Notes: a model not told the origin generated them from the letters alone. Shown: positions 9,501 through 22,100, numbered from the stretch's first letter. The stretch: DNA of 54,798 nt from Basidiobolus meristosporus CBS 931.73 (GCA_002104905.1 MCFE01000597.1:1-54798); one strand, 5' to 3'. Made by a program: numbers and translations.

Positions 9501-12189
9501 AGTTCTACAAGAAACTACCACTTTTCTGCTGAAAAAGTCCCCTCTAAGAAACCCCTTTACTCTGAAGACTCCCCTTTAAGAAACATCTTTACTCTAAAGA
9601 AGCCCCTTTACTCTTAAGACACCCCTTTGATCCAAAGACCCCTTTAGAGACTTCTACAACACACCCCTTTAGGTTAAAGGGGAGTTCAGAATCTCTACTT
9701 TAGAAAATATTTTCTCAGAAAGGAAAGTGACTTCCAAACAAGGAAAAGTTACTCTGAAAGTAAATAAGCTCAATAGTCAACAGAAGGTCATAACTCTGCT
9801 TCAGAAGTGAGAATCACTGTCTATAGTATATTTTGAGCCTAAGATTTAGGATATTAGTCAAAGTTATATCTTCCATTGGTATATCAAACTCCCAATAAAT
9901 TATTTCAGTATTGGCATACTGGAAGTTGTTGTATATTGTTGATTAGCCTCTACATTTTAGAATAAGCCCTAAAATAATCATAATGCAACACAACAACTCC
10001 TCAGCAGTGTGCTCTGCAGCTTCATAGATCTCAATGTCTTTTGACTCTTGAGTTTTGGCTTGCATATCAGAGTTTCTCCATCACATGCTATGACAGGTTT
10101 TTTTGTGGGCTTAATCTTTGGGCACTTTTGTTGTATTTAAAAGACTGTACAGTAGTACTCTGCTGTTACATCATGAAATGGGGTAGTCCTGGTCTGTGAA
10201 ATAACACCACTTGAGTCCCTTCTTGGTGGAAAATGTACTGCACTCTATACCTGAGGTATTGAATCCTTTGCATGTATTATTCACTTATCCAGTCTCCAGA
10301 CTTTTTCCTGATTTCTCCATGCAATTGCATTTGTGGAGCTAGCCACTGCACTCAATTACCTCATCAATGCTCTGGTACTAGATGAATACATGCCTCAAAA
10401 TACTGGAGGAGATAATGTTATGATGTTCATTTGCTAGCTACACCAGTAGCAAGGCAATTGCTACCTACTCATCTTCCTGATTCTTATGGTCAGCTTGTGG
10501 CTCTGCAAAGATTTGCAATAGGATATTTACTTGAATGAGATTTTGGGAAGTCTGCATTACTTCCTTCAAGGAGCACACTGATAATAAGATTTTTTTCAGA
10601 TATAGCCCTACTTATGCAGGTCAAACCAAAATGTTGTCTAACTGTTCTCCTGCTGATCAGGTTCTTGCAATAAGGATGTCTTAATGCCAGTAGCTTGGAC
10701 TTATTGACCTTCCACACTATCTTGTGATGAGATTGTAACAGGGTTTGCCGGTTTTATTGCCAAGAAGAGTTAAAAATTTGATGGTTTTTAGCAGTGTTTT
10801 GGCAAGAATTGTACAGCTTCTTTACATCCTTGATGCAGTCAACATTTATTTGAGCAGACTTAACTGGCCAATACATCCAGCTGCCATTTATGGCAAAATA
10901 TATAACAGTGTTCTGACAGCATTTTAGAGGACCTCTGCTGCCATTTTAACTGTAGTAAAGCAGCCCACAGATAATTCTCTATAATGCTACTGTACCACCT
11001 TACCAAACAATATTTCCTTTTCTACCTCTCCTTATGCCACTTATATATTCCATTCAAGAATCACCCCTCTTTATTTGCCTACCATCTACTACCACAGGCA
11101 TTTGACTTGAAACTTGAATTAAAAAGAGCTATGGCCTTCTGCTTACTAATCACAACTTGAGCACACTCCATGTGCAATTGGCGCACTTTTATCACCCCAA
11201 CTTGATGACTTTAAGTGTGATAGTTTGTGTAGAAGTTGGCTTGTGACCTGGAGAAGCCTGGCATACTTTGGTAAAGCTGTCCTTATAAAAATTAGTTTCT
11301 TATTGTGCCCAACCCTATGCTGCATTACTTATCTGATTACTCACACATTGGGGCTGCTTAGCTTCTGAATGCCAGTCCTAAAGGTGTCCGCATGTGCATA
11401 TCTGTCCTTAGTTTTATCCACTCTTCCTAGCTCTCATCTGTATGCCAATGCATCCCATCTATGATAGGCTTAAAGCTTATATTCTTGATAGATTGGGATT
11501 TGGGAGTACCTGCACCTTGACTAGTCTTGCCCACAAATCTGCCTCATAGGAAACTTCTAGAAGGTGTAGCAAGACCCAATATTCTCTGCATTTCAAGTAA
11601 GATAGAGCACACAATCTACACATTAGCAGTGAAGATCTATGCATCCAGCTTTATAATTATGGTAAAGCCTCTTGAATCCCATTGCAAGCTCCTTGTATAA
11701 AAGCAGTAGATATGCCAAACTGGCATTGGTGATCTGCTTGTTGTTAAATAATTGTACAATGTCAACATATGACTCCCAATGCTTTCAATGTACTCTTGAC
11801 AGAGATTGCTTCAGAGGCCACTTGATTAAATACATATTCTGTGCATTCAGTCCTTGCATTGGTATTGTACAAATGAATATGCTTATATATTGGAGCACAT
11901 TAGAAGTACGTTGGGTAGTGGATGTTCTGTATTTCTTGCCAGTTCTTTGAAGTTTCACAGATATCTCAAAAGACTCATTGAGCCTCATATGCCACATATA
12001 CAGCTTAGCCATTAGTATAAGGATATTGTTGAAAAGTAAATGCGTTGCTCCCAGTGGAAAGCTTTTGCTCCAGCAGATAACCTCTATCTTAAGTATCACT
12101 AGCTTCCAGTTAATTCCAAACTCTGGCCAATGTCATATAGCTTGCCAACTTTGCCACAAATGCATGCTGACTTCTGTTTGTTCTCCATG
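6540..12189. other. CpG-depleted degenerate sequence, no recognisable gene
   Basis: About 5.6 kb with only short frames on both strands (for example 7273-7611 minus, 8169-8692 plus, 11785-12099 minus). None has a motif I recognise. Base composition and CpG scarcity match the neighbouring transposon relics, so old mobile DNA is the likely source. The only structured item seen is the CCCCTTT repeat at 9539-9682. Confidence 0.45.
9539..9682. repeat. Degenerate CCCCTTT minisatellite
   Basis: Seven CCCCT or CCCCTTT blocks are spaced mostly 17-19 bp apart, with intervening sequence resembling ACTCTGAAGA or ACTCTTAAGACA. The tract ends in an inverted AAAGGGG at 9676-9682. The units are imperfect and two spacings are longer. 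Confidence 0.6.
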
Positions 12190-12426
12190 TGGGAAGATTT
12201 TGTCTTTAACATTAAGGCAAATGCAGTTGAAGGCATTTTGTTCTTTCTTGTGGTACTTTAAGGCTTCCTCTCCTGCATTTTTAGGAGGGCATTCTTCTTA
12301 CATGACAATATCCCAAAGGCCTTTTTCTTGCAGCAGCATCTTCAGCTTCACCTTCCACACTTGGTAGCTAGATCCATCCAACTTTTCAGCAGGGGGGAAA
12401 ATTCCAGTAATAGCAGTAGTAGACAT
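12190..12426 (-). pseudogene. Copia gag N-terminal remnant
   Basis: Read on the minus strand from ATG at 12424-12426, it encodes MSTTAITGIFPPAEKLDG, then SYQVWKVKLKMLL and a stretch matching the gag start of the element at 46828-47010. A stop follows DIVM. Similarity to other gag copies ends near 12190. It lies just inside the LTR at 12458-12805, with the primer-binding site 12441-12457 (one change, ATAAGCC) between them. This is the 5' end of a truncated minus-strand copia element. Confidence 0.8.
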
Positions 12427-12457
12427 TGCAGAGAGTGACAGCTTGGGGCTTATAACC

Positions 12458-12805
12458 TGTTGTAAGAGTCTTGGAGCTATTGGAAGTGATTTGACAGAAC
12501 AAGTGGATTATGTGGTTTTCACTTAATGGTTAATTGAATGTAAGAGTTGTATTTATACTTTTGCATGGCCTTGGCATAACAAACACACAGAATAGGTTAA
12601 GAAAGTCCCAAGAACAAGTGTGCAAAGCTTGGGGCTGTTTGGACAACTTTGAGAATTTTCATGTTCTAGATGCCTGGTATTTTGGTGAAAGTATTCTAAG
12701 TAAATCCAACAAGGAGCTTATTTGGTAGTCTCTAGAATTTGAAGGTAATAATTTAGGTGACTAAGTTAGGTGAATATTTAGGTGGAATGGCAAATTTTTA
12801 CAACA
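12458..12805 (-). repeat. Copia 5' LTR
   Basis: A 348-bp relative of the LTR at 6186-6534 with the same TGTTGTAA and TTACAACA ends. The primer-binding site and gag lie on its low-coordinate side, so it is the 5' LTR of a minus-strand element whose pol and 3' LTR are missing. It interrupts the CACTA-like transposase remnant that begins immediately at 12806. Confidence 0.9.
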
Positions 12806-13760
12806 ATATAAGCCATCAAAGTAGCCCTTGCTTCTTAATTACCTGCAATGTTTGGCATCAAATATATTGTAAATATTTGTGCATGCATGATATTGAGTGT
12901 GGTACTTCATAGCTTCACAATACTTGTCAGAGTGCATGAGCTTCTGTACATGGGGTATTAGTGGAATATATCAAGAGCATGAATAATGTTTCCTTCTATT
13001 GTGGTGGATTTCTGACATGTTGGACACCTTGCAACAGTGGCATTTTCTGAAGTAAATGTCATGCCACTGTTAACACATGCCAGTATCAAGACAGTCTCTG
13101 GTTCATATGTTGCATGAAAGTTGTCCACTTGTACCATGTACATGGTAGTGCATTTGGAAATGATTTTGGCAAAAAGTTGAAGTAAATCCTCAAAGTCCCC
13201 ATATCTGAAATTGGTGGAACCATGCCACTTCTCAAGCTACAACATCACATCATTCACTGGAAGTTGAACTACTGGGCTCACCTTGCTCCATAAAGTATTC
13301 TTGGCACTTTTGTCCATAAGTATTGTCTCATTGCAAGTTGAGATTTTGCCAGGCTCATCAAGGCTACTGTTGATAGGGGAGATAGGCTCATAGCTCATTA
13401 ATGAGCCTTCTACTTAAGCGCTATCACTCTGCATGCCATATTCAGAAGGCTAAGATGAGCCTAAAGATGTCACAAACTCACCTGACTTAGTTTGTGCAAG
13501 GTGACAAGTAGAGCTAGGTGCTGTTATAAAAGTATCAAGTGGCTGACAAGTTATTGTTGGGACAGTAGTGACTGATGGATGGTCTATATGACTTGTGTGG
13601 CAAAACACTGGCCATAATCCTTGTAATTCCTCATACGCTGTCTGCATGCTTCATGGCTGAGAGGCTTGTTACAGTAGACACATGGTCATTTTTTGCTTCT
13701 CTGATGGCATTTGATCAGAGTAGTCTTGTCCTTGGGGCAGCATTTATCAAGAAGTAAACA
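12806..13760 (-). pseudogene. Possible CACTA/Tnp2-type transposase N-terminal fragment
   Basis: Minus-strand pieces, in different frames and with stops, resemble the N-terminal part of fungal Tnp2/Transposase_21-like proteins. They are a zinc-type start CVYCNKPLSHEACRQR (near 13660), later ARCPTCQKST (near 13030), and, after a frameshift, QKLMHSDKYCEAMKYH followed by NIYNIFDAKHCR. The last piece resembles the family pattern of a leader ending in DIFDG-x-x-YR. The copia LTR at 12458 cuts it off before any catalytic residues. The call rests on spacing and short motifs only, so another zinc-containing transposase type is possible. Confidence 0.4.
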
Positions 13761-13769
13761 TAGTTTGGT

Positions 13770-14778
13770 GCAAGAAGCACTCAGACAAAGTAGCAGTGAA
13801 AGACCTGGCAGTGATATAGGTAAAGGTGTAAGGGAAAAAAGTTCACCCAAGCCAGAGACAGGGAAGCGTAAGAAAAAAGCTGCAGTTCTCACCAATTTAG
13901 CACTTTAAGCCCAGAACAGGCAGAATCCTATCATAGCCAAGAAGAATTGCCAACAAAACAATAGTTGTTTTCTCAAGAGTTGGAAGATCAGCCAGCTAAA
14001 CTACACTCCAGTGAGATAAATGAGCTTGCAAAGAAAGGCAATTTGTCTACCATAGCCTCAACATCCTCAATTGTAGACAGAGTGGAGATCACACTTACAG
14101 ACAAAGCAACAATGTTGAGAACTCAAAAGACAATATCAATGCCTACAGTGTAGTTTTGGGGCAATAGCAGGCACAGCAAAAGGTTGCAGCACTTCTTCAA
14201 GAGCAGTGCTCAAGAAAACACACTTGAATATTGCATGGATTTATTGCAACAACTGGCAGATGAGGTGCTAGACCTTTCAATGCTGGCCAAGGATCAGGAC
14301 ATAGGGGAACCAGTGAATGAACAACAACACAAAGTTATGGGGTTGCTGCCAAAGGCATGGAAAAAGGGTTTTTTAACAGAAATACTTATTCAAAGATCAA
14401 TTTTGATGGAGTTACTTGTTAAGTGTGAGGTTTAGACTAATGTTAGTGTTGGGTATAGGGACTTGTATAGGTCAATATAATTGGCAATTGAGGTACAACT
14501 GAAGTTTCAAAGGAAATAAATCTATTTTTATGCATGTAAAGTAAGAGATTTGGTTGAGTTAGGAAGTAAGGATTGTGAGAAAGGGCAATAGCAAATCAAT
14601 GCACCCAAACATAGGATGTGATTGAGTGTCCAGGATCAGAAAGTTAGAGAATTGGCAGAGGACCAATCAAAAGCTGCTTATGTATTGTTGTGATGAAAAT
14701 TCAAACTAAATTTTTAGTGAAAACTGGGGTGCAATTTTTTTCAACAGTCTTTACACAGTGACCTTATGGGGACAATAC
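13770..14778. other. Degenerate region with unidentified plus-strand coding relic
   Basis: Plus-strand frames 13711-13908, 13965-14153 and 14184-14435 follow one another with stops and shifts between them. They read like one old hydrophilic protein (a Lys-rich segment, then an acidic helix-like segment around QENTLEYCMDLLQQLADEVL). I do not recognise it. It could be the second ORF of a transposon. Confidence 0.3.
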
Positions 14779-15128
14779 TGTTGTAAGAGTCTTGGAGATA
14801 TTGGAAGTGATTTGGGTGAACAAGTAGATTATGTGGTTTTCACTTAATCATTTATTGAATGTAAAAGTAGTATTTATACTTTTACCTGGTCTTGGCATTA
14901 CAAACATGTAGAATAGGTTAAGGAAGGTCCCAAAAACATGTGTGTAAAGTTTGGGGCTGTTTGGACAGCTTTGAGAATTTTGATGTTCTGGGTACCTGGT
15001 ATTATGGTGAAAATATTCCAAGTAAATCCTGAAAAGGAATTTGGTCAGTATTATCTAGGATTTGAAGGTAAAGATCAAAGTGACTAAGTTAGGTGAATAT
15101 TTAAGTGGAATTACTAGTTTTTACAACA
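14779..15128 (-). repeat. Copia solo LTR
   Basis: A 350-bp copy of the LTR family with TGTTGTAAG and TTACAACA ends and internal TATAAATA on the minus strand. Neither side carries a primer-binding site or polypurine tract. The flanks AATAC and ACTTG do not match, so the target duplication has decayed or the locus was rearranged. Confidence 0.9.
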
Positions 15129-15461
15129 ACTTGTAACATACTAATAGGAATTTGAAAAAGCATCTTGGGGATGCTTTCCTGCTGATACGGAGCAAGTTTA
15201 GAGTAGGTAAATGATCCACTACATACTACATTTTAACTTACTGTAACAGAGCAATTTGATGTTATTCAAGAGAACAACAAGATGTATTACTTCCCAGCAT
15301 AGAAGCTGAGTGGATCCCAGCTTATAAGACAATACATGGCTTGGAAAGCACTGTAAATATTTAGGTCTGAATCAATTTCCCCTATAGTATTGACAACAAT
15401 AAATGATGTATATCTTTCCTTAGAAAAAGCTAAGAAAAGCCCTGTACAATACCATCAAAAC

Positions 15462-15810
15462 TGCTGTAGGAGTTCTGGAGCTATTGGAAGTGATTGGAAG
15501 AGTAACTGTATTTTGTGCTTTTCACTTGATATTTTATTGAATTTTTAAGTAGTACTTTTACCTTGACAAAGTCTTGGCAGAGCTTATACACAAGACATTC
15601 TCAGGAAAGTCTCAAGAGCATGTGTTCCCAGCTTGGGGCTGCTTGGTCAACTTGGAGAAATATCATGTTCTGGGTACATGACATTTTGGTCAAGAATATT
15701 TGAAGTAAATCCTGCTAAGGAATTTGTTCAAAATTCTCTACGATTGGTAGACAAGGGTCTAAGTGATTAAGCTAGGTGAATATGTAGGTGTAATTACAAG
15801 TCTTACAACA
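15462..15810 (-). repeat. Diverged copia solo LTR
   Basis: A 349-bp older relative (starts TGCTGTAGGAG, ends CTTACAACA) with many substitutions, including loss of the canonical TATAAATA. The flanks AAAAC and AAAAA agree at four of five positions, consistent with a decayed target duplication. Confidence 0.8.
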
Positions 15811-16207
15811 AAAAAATCGGCTGAATTCAAAGTTTTGCCAAACTAATGACTCCAAATTTCTTGAGTACTAGCAACTTGGCAGAGAAGCCCACATATTTGT
15901 TTTGAGGAAACTGGCCCAACTAGCAATTATACCAGATATGGTAATCAACGGCACATTACCTCCATCAGAAATCGCTACTAAAAACCTGAAGGATTAACAT
16001 CAGCTGAATGCCAGTAAAATGGCCATTAAGCACAAGCAGAATACCAGCAAATTGTCAGATGAATTCCAAATTTGAGATATTTCGTAGGGACTAAGTAAAA
16101 GTTCCACTCTGCATGATACAACTCAGCACATATACTTAGGCATCCTTTCATCCAGGGGGCTACCAAGGATACCTCAGTGTAGTTTGTCTACTGTCCTAAT
16201 GATGCAC

Positions 16208-16395
16208 TATTACATTCAATAAATCATTAAATGAAAGCCTCATAACCCACAGGCTCCCCTGGTCACTTCCAATACCTCGAAAACTATGACAACAGATTAT
16301 GAGCCCCAAGCTGTCACTTTTTGGAATCCCTACTACCGCTATTACTGGAATTTTTCCCTCCGCTGAGAAGTTAGCTGGATCTACCAACCAGCCAC
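16208..16395 (+). pseudogene. Truncated copia LTR end, primer-binding site and gag start
   Basis: In plus orientation it carries the last 87 bases of an LTR (to ACAACA at 16294). The primer-binding site follows (16295-16311, one change), and then a gag start resembling the other copies (TAITGIFPSAEKLAGST). It marks the right edge of the first transposon island. Unlike the other copies it keeps CG at sites that read TG or CA elsewhere (for example 16336 and 16364). Confidence 0.75.
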
Positions 16396-16399
16396 AAAA

Positions 16400-19046
16400 A
16401 TAGGCATTTTCTCACACGCTAGCGGGTTCTATAGATAATTCAGCACCGTTCTACTTGGGAGTCTTGGAAAGTTTTAGATTTGCTGAAACATCCTGTTGAT
16501 CCTCTCCCAAGATCAAATCCGGGAGTTAATCTTGCTTTTTCTAACAAGTTGCATACATATGCCGCCCTGGAAAAGATGATGAGTGGCGCAATAGATCCGC
16601 AATGACGCAATTCATTCTCTATCAGGGGAATTGTTACTCCTAATTACTCTATTGGTAGAGAGATTCATCAAATCCAGCAGAAAAAATAAGGTTGTTTAGT
16701 TATACCCTTTAACAAGCACCTCAGGGAAAGCTTAGGCAAGTATTGTTATACCATGTGGGTGTTCGCGAAGGTAGCCTTTGCCGCCAATTGTGTTTAGATC
16801 CCTGCACCAGGCTTGGTGTTCGATTAGGCTTGATAGGCATGAAGGGCAAAACACTCGATCGATCTTTCCTTCCTTTAAGCTCTGTTTGCTATATGCTTAC
16901 ACCACCCGGAGTACTAGCCTAGGCTGTTGTGACGAGAACCGCCGAATCTATGGAAAATGTGATTCGCGGGCTCATATCTGCAGCGTACTAGCAATATCAT
17001 CACGAAGCCAGCACTCATTAAACACATATTTCCCCTTCATATGGCTCAACAAGTGCCTAGCAATACCAACAATACGCTTTGATGTACTCCAGGCTCCACT
17101 TTTATCGGACATTCAGTAGGTGCTCAATAGACTGGCCGTTGACTGCTGTCTGCCTTGCGACAGCTCCAACTTCAGATCAACCGCCAATTCGATTCACTCC
17201 ACTGGCTCTCGGAGATCTGGAAAGCGAATTTGAAGTTGGATTTTCTTTGCCTATTACTTTAACATGAAGGTCATGGTAGTGGCTGGATTCTGTGGATTTG
17301 ACGAGAAATCCCCTCACCAAGCCGTAATTCATATCTCGGGCATCCCATGTCAATATAGATGGATCCTCAGCGAGGTATCCCGCCAGCTTTTCCAGACTCC
17401 GAAGGGCTTTTCATTGGTTCATGCATAGAAATTTCCACCCTGCAACTGCCCAGATAGTGCGTTGATTTTCTACATTCAAGCGACCTTCTTACAATTGTGG
17501 CAAGCCTCACCTGGTCACCTTCAAGCCCAAGCTGGGCGTTGTGGATGGCTGATTGCTAAGTCAGTTGATTTAGTGTCGGTGTTCGAGACATAAGGTGTTT
17601 GGTCATATCTCTGTACCAAAGTGAGGCATCATTTAGCTGGTTGGTCGCTATTTGTAGCCTTCAACGGTACCACAGGCTTCATTTGAGCAAACTTGGCTTG
17701 CTTATCAGCCAAACACAGGTCTGATGAACCCACTTTTACTATCTTGCGGTCCGGATGTGTTGGCCTGTATCACCACATATGTCACGATGTGGATAGCCTT
17801 TTCCCTCACCGTGACAGATAGGCTACAAGTTTGGGAGCTACCCTTGTAGTGATGAGGCTTCTCTCTCCCTTCAGTGGCGCGAAGAGCCCTCCAATCGCCT
17901 GGTATTGAGTTTCGCGAAGAGGTGTGCCGCATATGTCGATGTCGGCATATCTCAGTCTAGAAGCGAGCAGAGCCTGGATCCCCAAGAAACCCATATCCAC
18001 CGATGCCAGCCAACGTAAGAATTTATTGCCAATAGATGAGGTGGGCACAGAGTAGTCCCCTCAATGCATTTTCATTATCAGTTGCAGGTCCTTTGTAGAC
18101 CAGGGAGTTCGTTCCTCTACCTATACCTTATTCAACAATCCTATTTTTGACCCACCAATCACAGTCCGAAGGTCGAAAACATTTCCGGGATTTCTTCGAT
18201 CAAACCGCTGAAGAATTTCCATCTATTATCGAATGCATGAGCTTCCCGAATTTGAGTTGCTGAGCCCTTGCCGAGAGTCAGGTGCGAGGTTGACCGATCC
18301 TTATTGGTGCAGCGCGCTGCTTGCAGTCAACTTGGTGCACAGACCACTTATTGTCCCAATAACCAGCGATCCTCCAGCACCGAAAAAGCTGGATGTCGTA
18401 TTTTTCAATCCAATTAAGAGATCCGCATCTTTTTAGGAAGTCCCCATCATTGATCACTCCGAAATTGGAGTATAAACAGATGGACCATTCATCCCGCCAG
18501 GACGCTTATCTATTGGCTGAAGGACAATGTTGCCTGCCTCCTACCACACTCCCATCCAGGATGGACCGAGCCTTGATACCGGAATAAATCAGGTATCCTT
18601 GACAAAAGCCTCCGTAGATTGTGGTTCAGAATGGAAGCGCGATTAAGCAGAGTACTCACGATTGATATGGATACTGGATGTAGACCAAGAGTGCCTAATG
18701 TGTAGGTTATCTGGACAGGAGCCGAGGTGACCTTGGGTTTCGGGATCATTTTTCGCACCGTTCTCTCTCGTCGCCTCCAATCCGAACAAGTGTGGAAAAT
18801 CATCCGGATTTGGTTTCCCAAGAAGCTATATGGGGACCGAAGTCCCACATCCCAGGAAGGATTTATTTCTGTTTTCCGCAGGGCTCACGATTGCGGAAGT
18901 ATGTTCTCCCTGGCGATAACCATCAATCCTTCTCAATCAGATTCACTAGATATCTCCCTCAGTCTCGATTCGGCTGGGTGATGTGTTTCAATTCTCCCAT
19001 CGCAACACGCGTTCCGAGATAGTGGCCAAATTTTGGAACAAAGGGT
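16400..19046. other. Normal-CpG intergenic DNA, no gene recognised
   Basis: About 2.6 kb between the transposon island and the 3' end of the giant gene. The longest frames (16778-17119 plus, 18510-18848 minus) lack known motifs and overlap frames of similar length on the other strand. A decayed or multi-exon gene cannot be excluded. Confidence 0.4.
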
Positions 19047-19052
19047 TTTATT
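19047..19052 (-). terminator. Polyadenylation signal AATAAA of the giant gene
   Basis: The minus strand reads CAATAAAACC, with AATAAA 82 to 87 bp past the stop codon at 19134-19136. The spacing is nearly the same as for the dehydrogenase gene. Confidence 0.55.
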
Positions 19053-19133
19053 GTTTCTCTTTAATATTACATAGTTACACCGGATGGGTGCGGGAATTGG
19101 TTCTACCCCGTTTGTTCTACAAGTGATTCTAAT

Positions 19134-22100
19134 CTATGGCCAGTCACAGATGATGGATTGGCCGTTCGTTTTACATACCGTCCCGGCGGCACAGTGGTTT
19201 TCGTAAAGCTGGCCGTTAGCGCAGATGGTGAACTTGTCAGAGATTCCTGAAAGGGCGCATTCATAGGCACCATTAACACATTTGGCCCCCGTGGGCTCAG
19301 TGGTGGGATTGGAGGTGACGGTGACCGTGGATGGAGCGCAGTTTTCTTTGATAGTTACTGTCTTGACGGGAGCATGAACGGTAACAGTCACTGGCTCGGC
19401 AACCACTGTGACTGTGGGCTGCGAGATGACAGTTGGGACAGCGGTGACCGTGATGGTCTCAGTGTAGGCTGGTTGGTGCTCAACAACATCAATAGTGACG
19501 GTCTTCACAGGCAACTCAGTATTTCTATCAGATCCCCGAGCTGCAGTTGGTACAGCAACTTCAGTACCCGTAGAAACAATAGCTTCCGTGGTGATAGTGG
19601 TGTATTCATTATCACCAGCTGTCTTCACAATCGTACGATATATGGTTTCATCTTGTTGACCGTTGCCGTCATTGGAATGATGTCCATTTGTGGCTACTGA
19701 GGCAGTGTGGGTAGCCTCTGGAGTCTGACTCTCAACAGTAGTGGAACTCTGGTAATCAATGGTTTCTCTAACAGTTTGAGTATATGTGCGCACTTGAGCC
19801 CCTCCGCTACCACTCAAAGATTCAGTAGCGGTGACAAATACGGTATCAGTGTTTACACGCTCCGAAGACTGCCTTTGATGAGTAGCAGGGTTTACGTGAG
19901 TAGAACGACTGGCCTTTGGAGTCTCATTTCCAGCAGCCCTACCGGGTCCGGTAACCTTAGCACTTTGAGTTTCCTTAGTGTAGTAGGCAGAGGAATGACC
20001 TTGAGAGTTACCATTGCTATTGATGGATTCGGTCACAGTGTAGTAAACAGTGTCAGTATCAGTATCAATGCTCTCGTAGTGTCCACTGTTGGAGGGATGC
20101 TCCTTGTGAGCGTCAGAGCTCAAGTGAGCAGAGTGGGTAGCCTTGGGAGATTCACCTCCAGAAGCGCTACCATGTCCGGTAGCCCTGGCACTATGAGTTT
20201 CCTTGGTGGAATGGGCAGAAGAATGACCTTGAGAGTTTCCATTGCCATTGATAGTATCAGTCACAGTGTGATAAACAGTGTCAGTATCAGTTTCAATGCT
20301 CTCGTGGTGTCCACTGCTGGATGGATGCTCGTTGTGAGCGCCAGAGCTCAAGTGAGCAGAGTGGGTAGCCTTGGGAGATTCACTTCCAGAAGCGCTACTG
20401 TGTCCAGTAGCCTTAGCATCTTGAGTTTCCTTAGTGGAGTAGGCAGAGGAATGGCCTCGTGAGTTACCATTACCATTGATAGTATCAGTCACGGTGTAGT
20501 AAACAGTGTCAGTATCAGTATCAATGCTCTCGTAGTGTCCACTGTTGGAGGGATGCTCCTTGTGAGCGCCAGAGCTCAAGTGAGCAGAGTGAGTGGCCTT
20601 GGGAGATTCACTTCCAGAAGCACTACCGTGTCCAGTAGTCCTGGCACTTTGAGTTTCCTCGGTGGAGTAGGCAGAGGAATGACCTTGAGAGTTACCATTA
20701 CCATTGATAGTATCAGTCACGGTGTAGTAAACGGTGTCAGTATCAGTTTCAATGCTCTCGTGGTGTCCACTGCTGGATGGATGCTCGTTGTGAGCGCCAG
20801 AGCTCAAAGGAGCAGAGTGGGTAGCCTTGGGAGATTCACTTCCAGCAGCGCTACCAGTTTCAATGCTCTCGTAGTGTCCACTATTGGAGGGATGCTCGTT
20901 GTGAGCGCCAGAGCTCAAAGGAGCAGAGTGGGTAGCCTTGGGAGATTCACTTCCAGCAGCGCTACCAGTTTCAATGCTCTCGTAGTGTCCACTATTGGAG
21001 GGATGCTCGTTGTGAGCGCCAGAGCTCAAGTGAGCAGAGTGGGTAGCCTTGGGAGATTCACTTCCAGAAGCGCTACCATGTCCGGTAGCCCTGGCACTTT
21101 GAGTTTCCTTGGTGGAGTGGGCAGAAGAATGTCCTTGAGAGTTACCATTACCATTGATAGTATCAGTCACGGTGTAGTAAACGGTGTCAGTATCAGTTTC
21201 AATGCTCTCGTGGTGTCCACTGCTGGATGGATGCTCGTTGTGAGCGCCAGAGCTCAAAGGAGCAGAGTGGGTAGCCTTGGGAGATTCACTTCCGGCAACG
21301 CTACCATGTCCGGTTATTCTGGCACTTTGAGTTTCCTTGGTGGAGTGGGCAGAGGAGTGGCCTTGAGAGTTACCATTACCATTGATAGTATCAGTCACAG
21401 TGTGATAAACAGTGTCAGTATCAGTTTCAATGCTCTCGTAGCGTCCACTGTTGGAGGGGTACTCGTTGTGAGCACTCTGGCTTAATTGGGCGGAGTGGGT
21501 AGCCTTTGGAGACTCGTGTGATGCAGCAGACGCTGGTGCAGTTACCGTTACATCATGAGTAACGGTATGCGTTTCCGTACGGATTGAGTAATGAACCACG
21601 CTTCTCGCGGATTGATGCATTACCGAAGCAGGACTATGGCTACTAAGTGGGTTTCTATTCACTGTTTCATACTTAATAATTGTATCAACAACAGTGGTAA
21701 CGACCGTTTCAGTGGTAACCGGAATGGTTCGTACTTGGGTAGGTTTTTGCGACTCGGCCGACTTGGAAACAATTTGTGGTTCTGTTGACACAGTGATTCC
21801 ATGAGATTCAACGGACCCGGCGGATCTGTGAGCACCTGAAGATTCGGACGGCTTGTGTGACTCCACTGACTGAGTTTCCTTGGGAGACCTGGAGGACTCA
21901 GTTGGCCCGTAAGATTCAGCGGACTTGGTAGATCTATGCGCAGCTGAGGATTCAGAGTGTTTGTGCGACCCGTCAGATTGGCTTTCTTTACGAGACACAG
22001 TGGGCTTGTGAGATTCATCGGATTCGGTAGATCTATGAGTATTGGGGGGTTCATCAGGCTTGCGAGATTCCTTAGGCTTACGAGACTCAACAGATTTGCT

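Noticed and set aside
18510-18848. 112-codon minus-strand frame as a gene
   Set aside because: Unrecognisable composition, no start context, and competing plus-strand frames over the same stretch.
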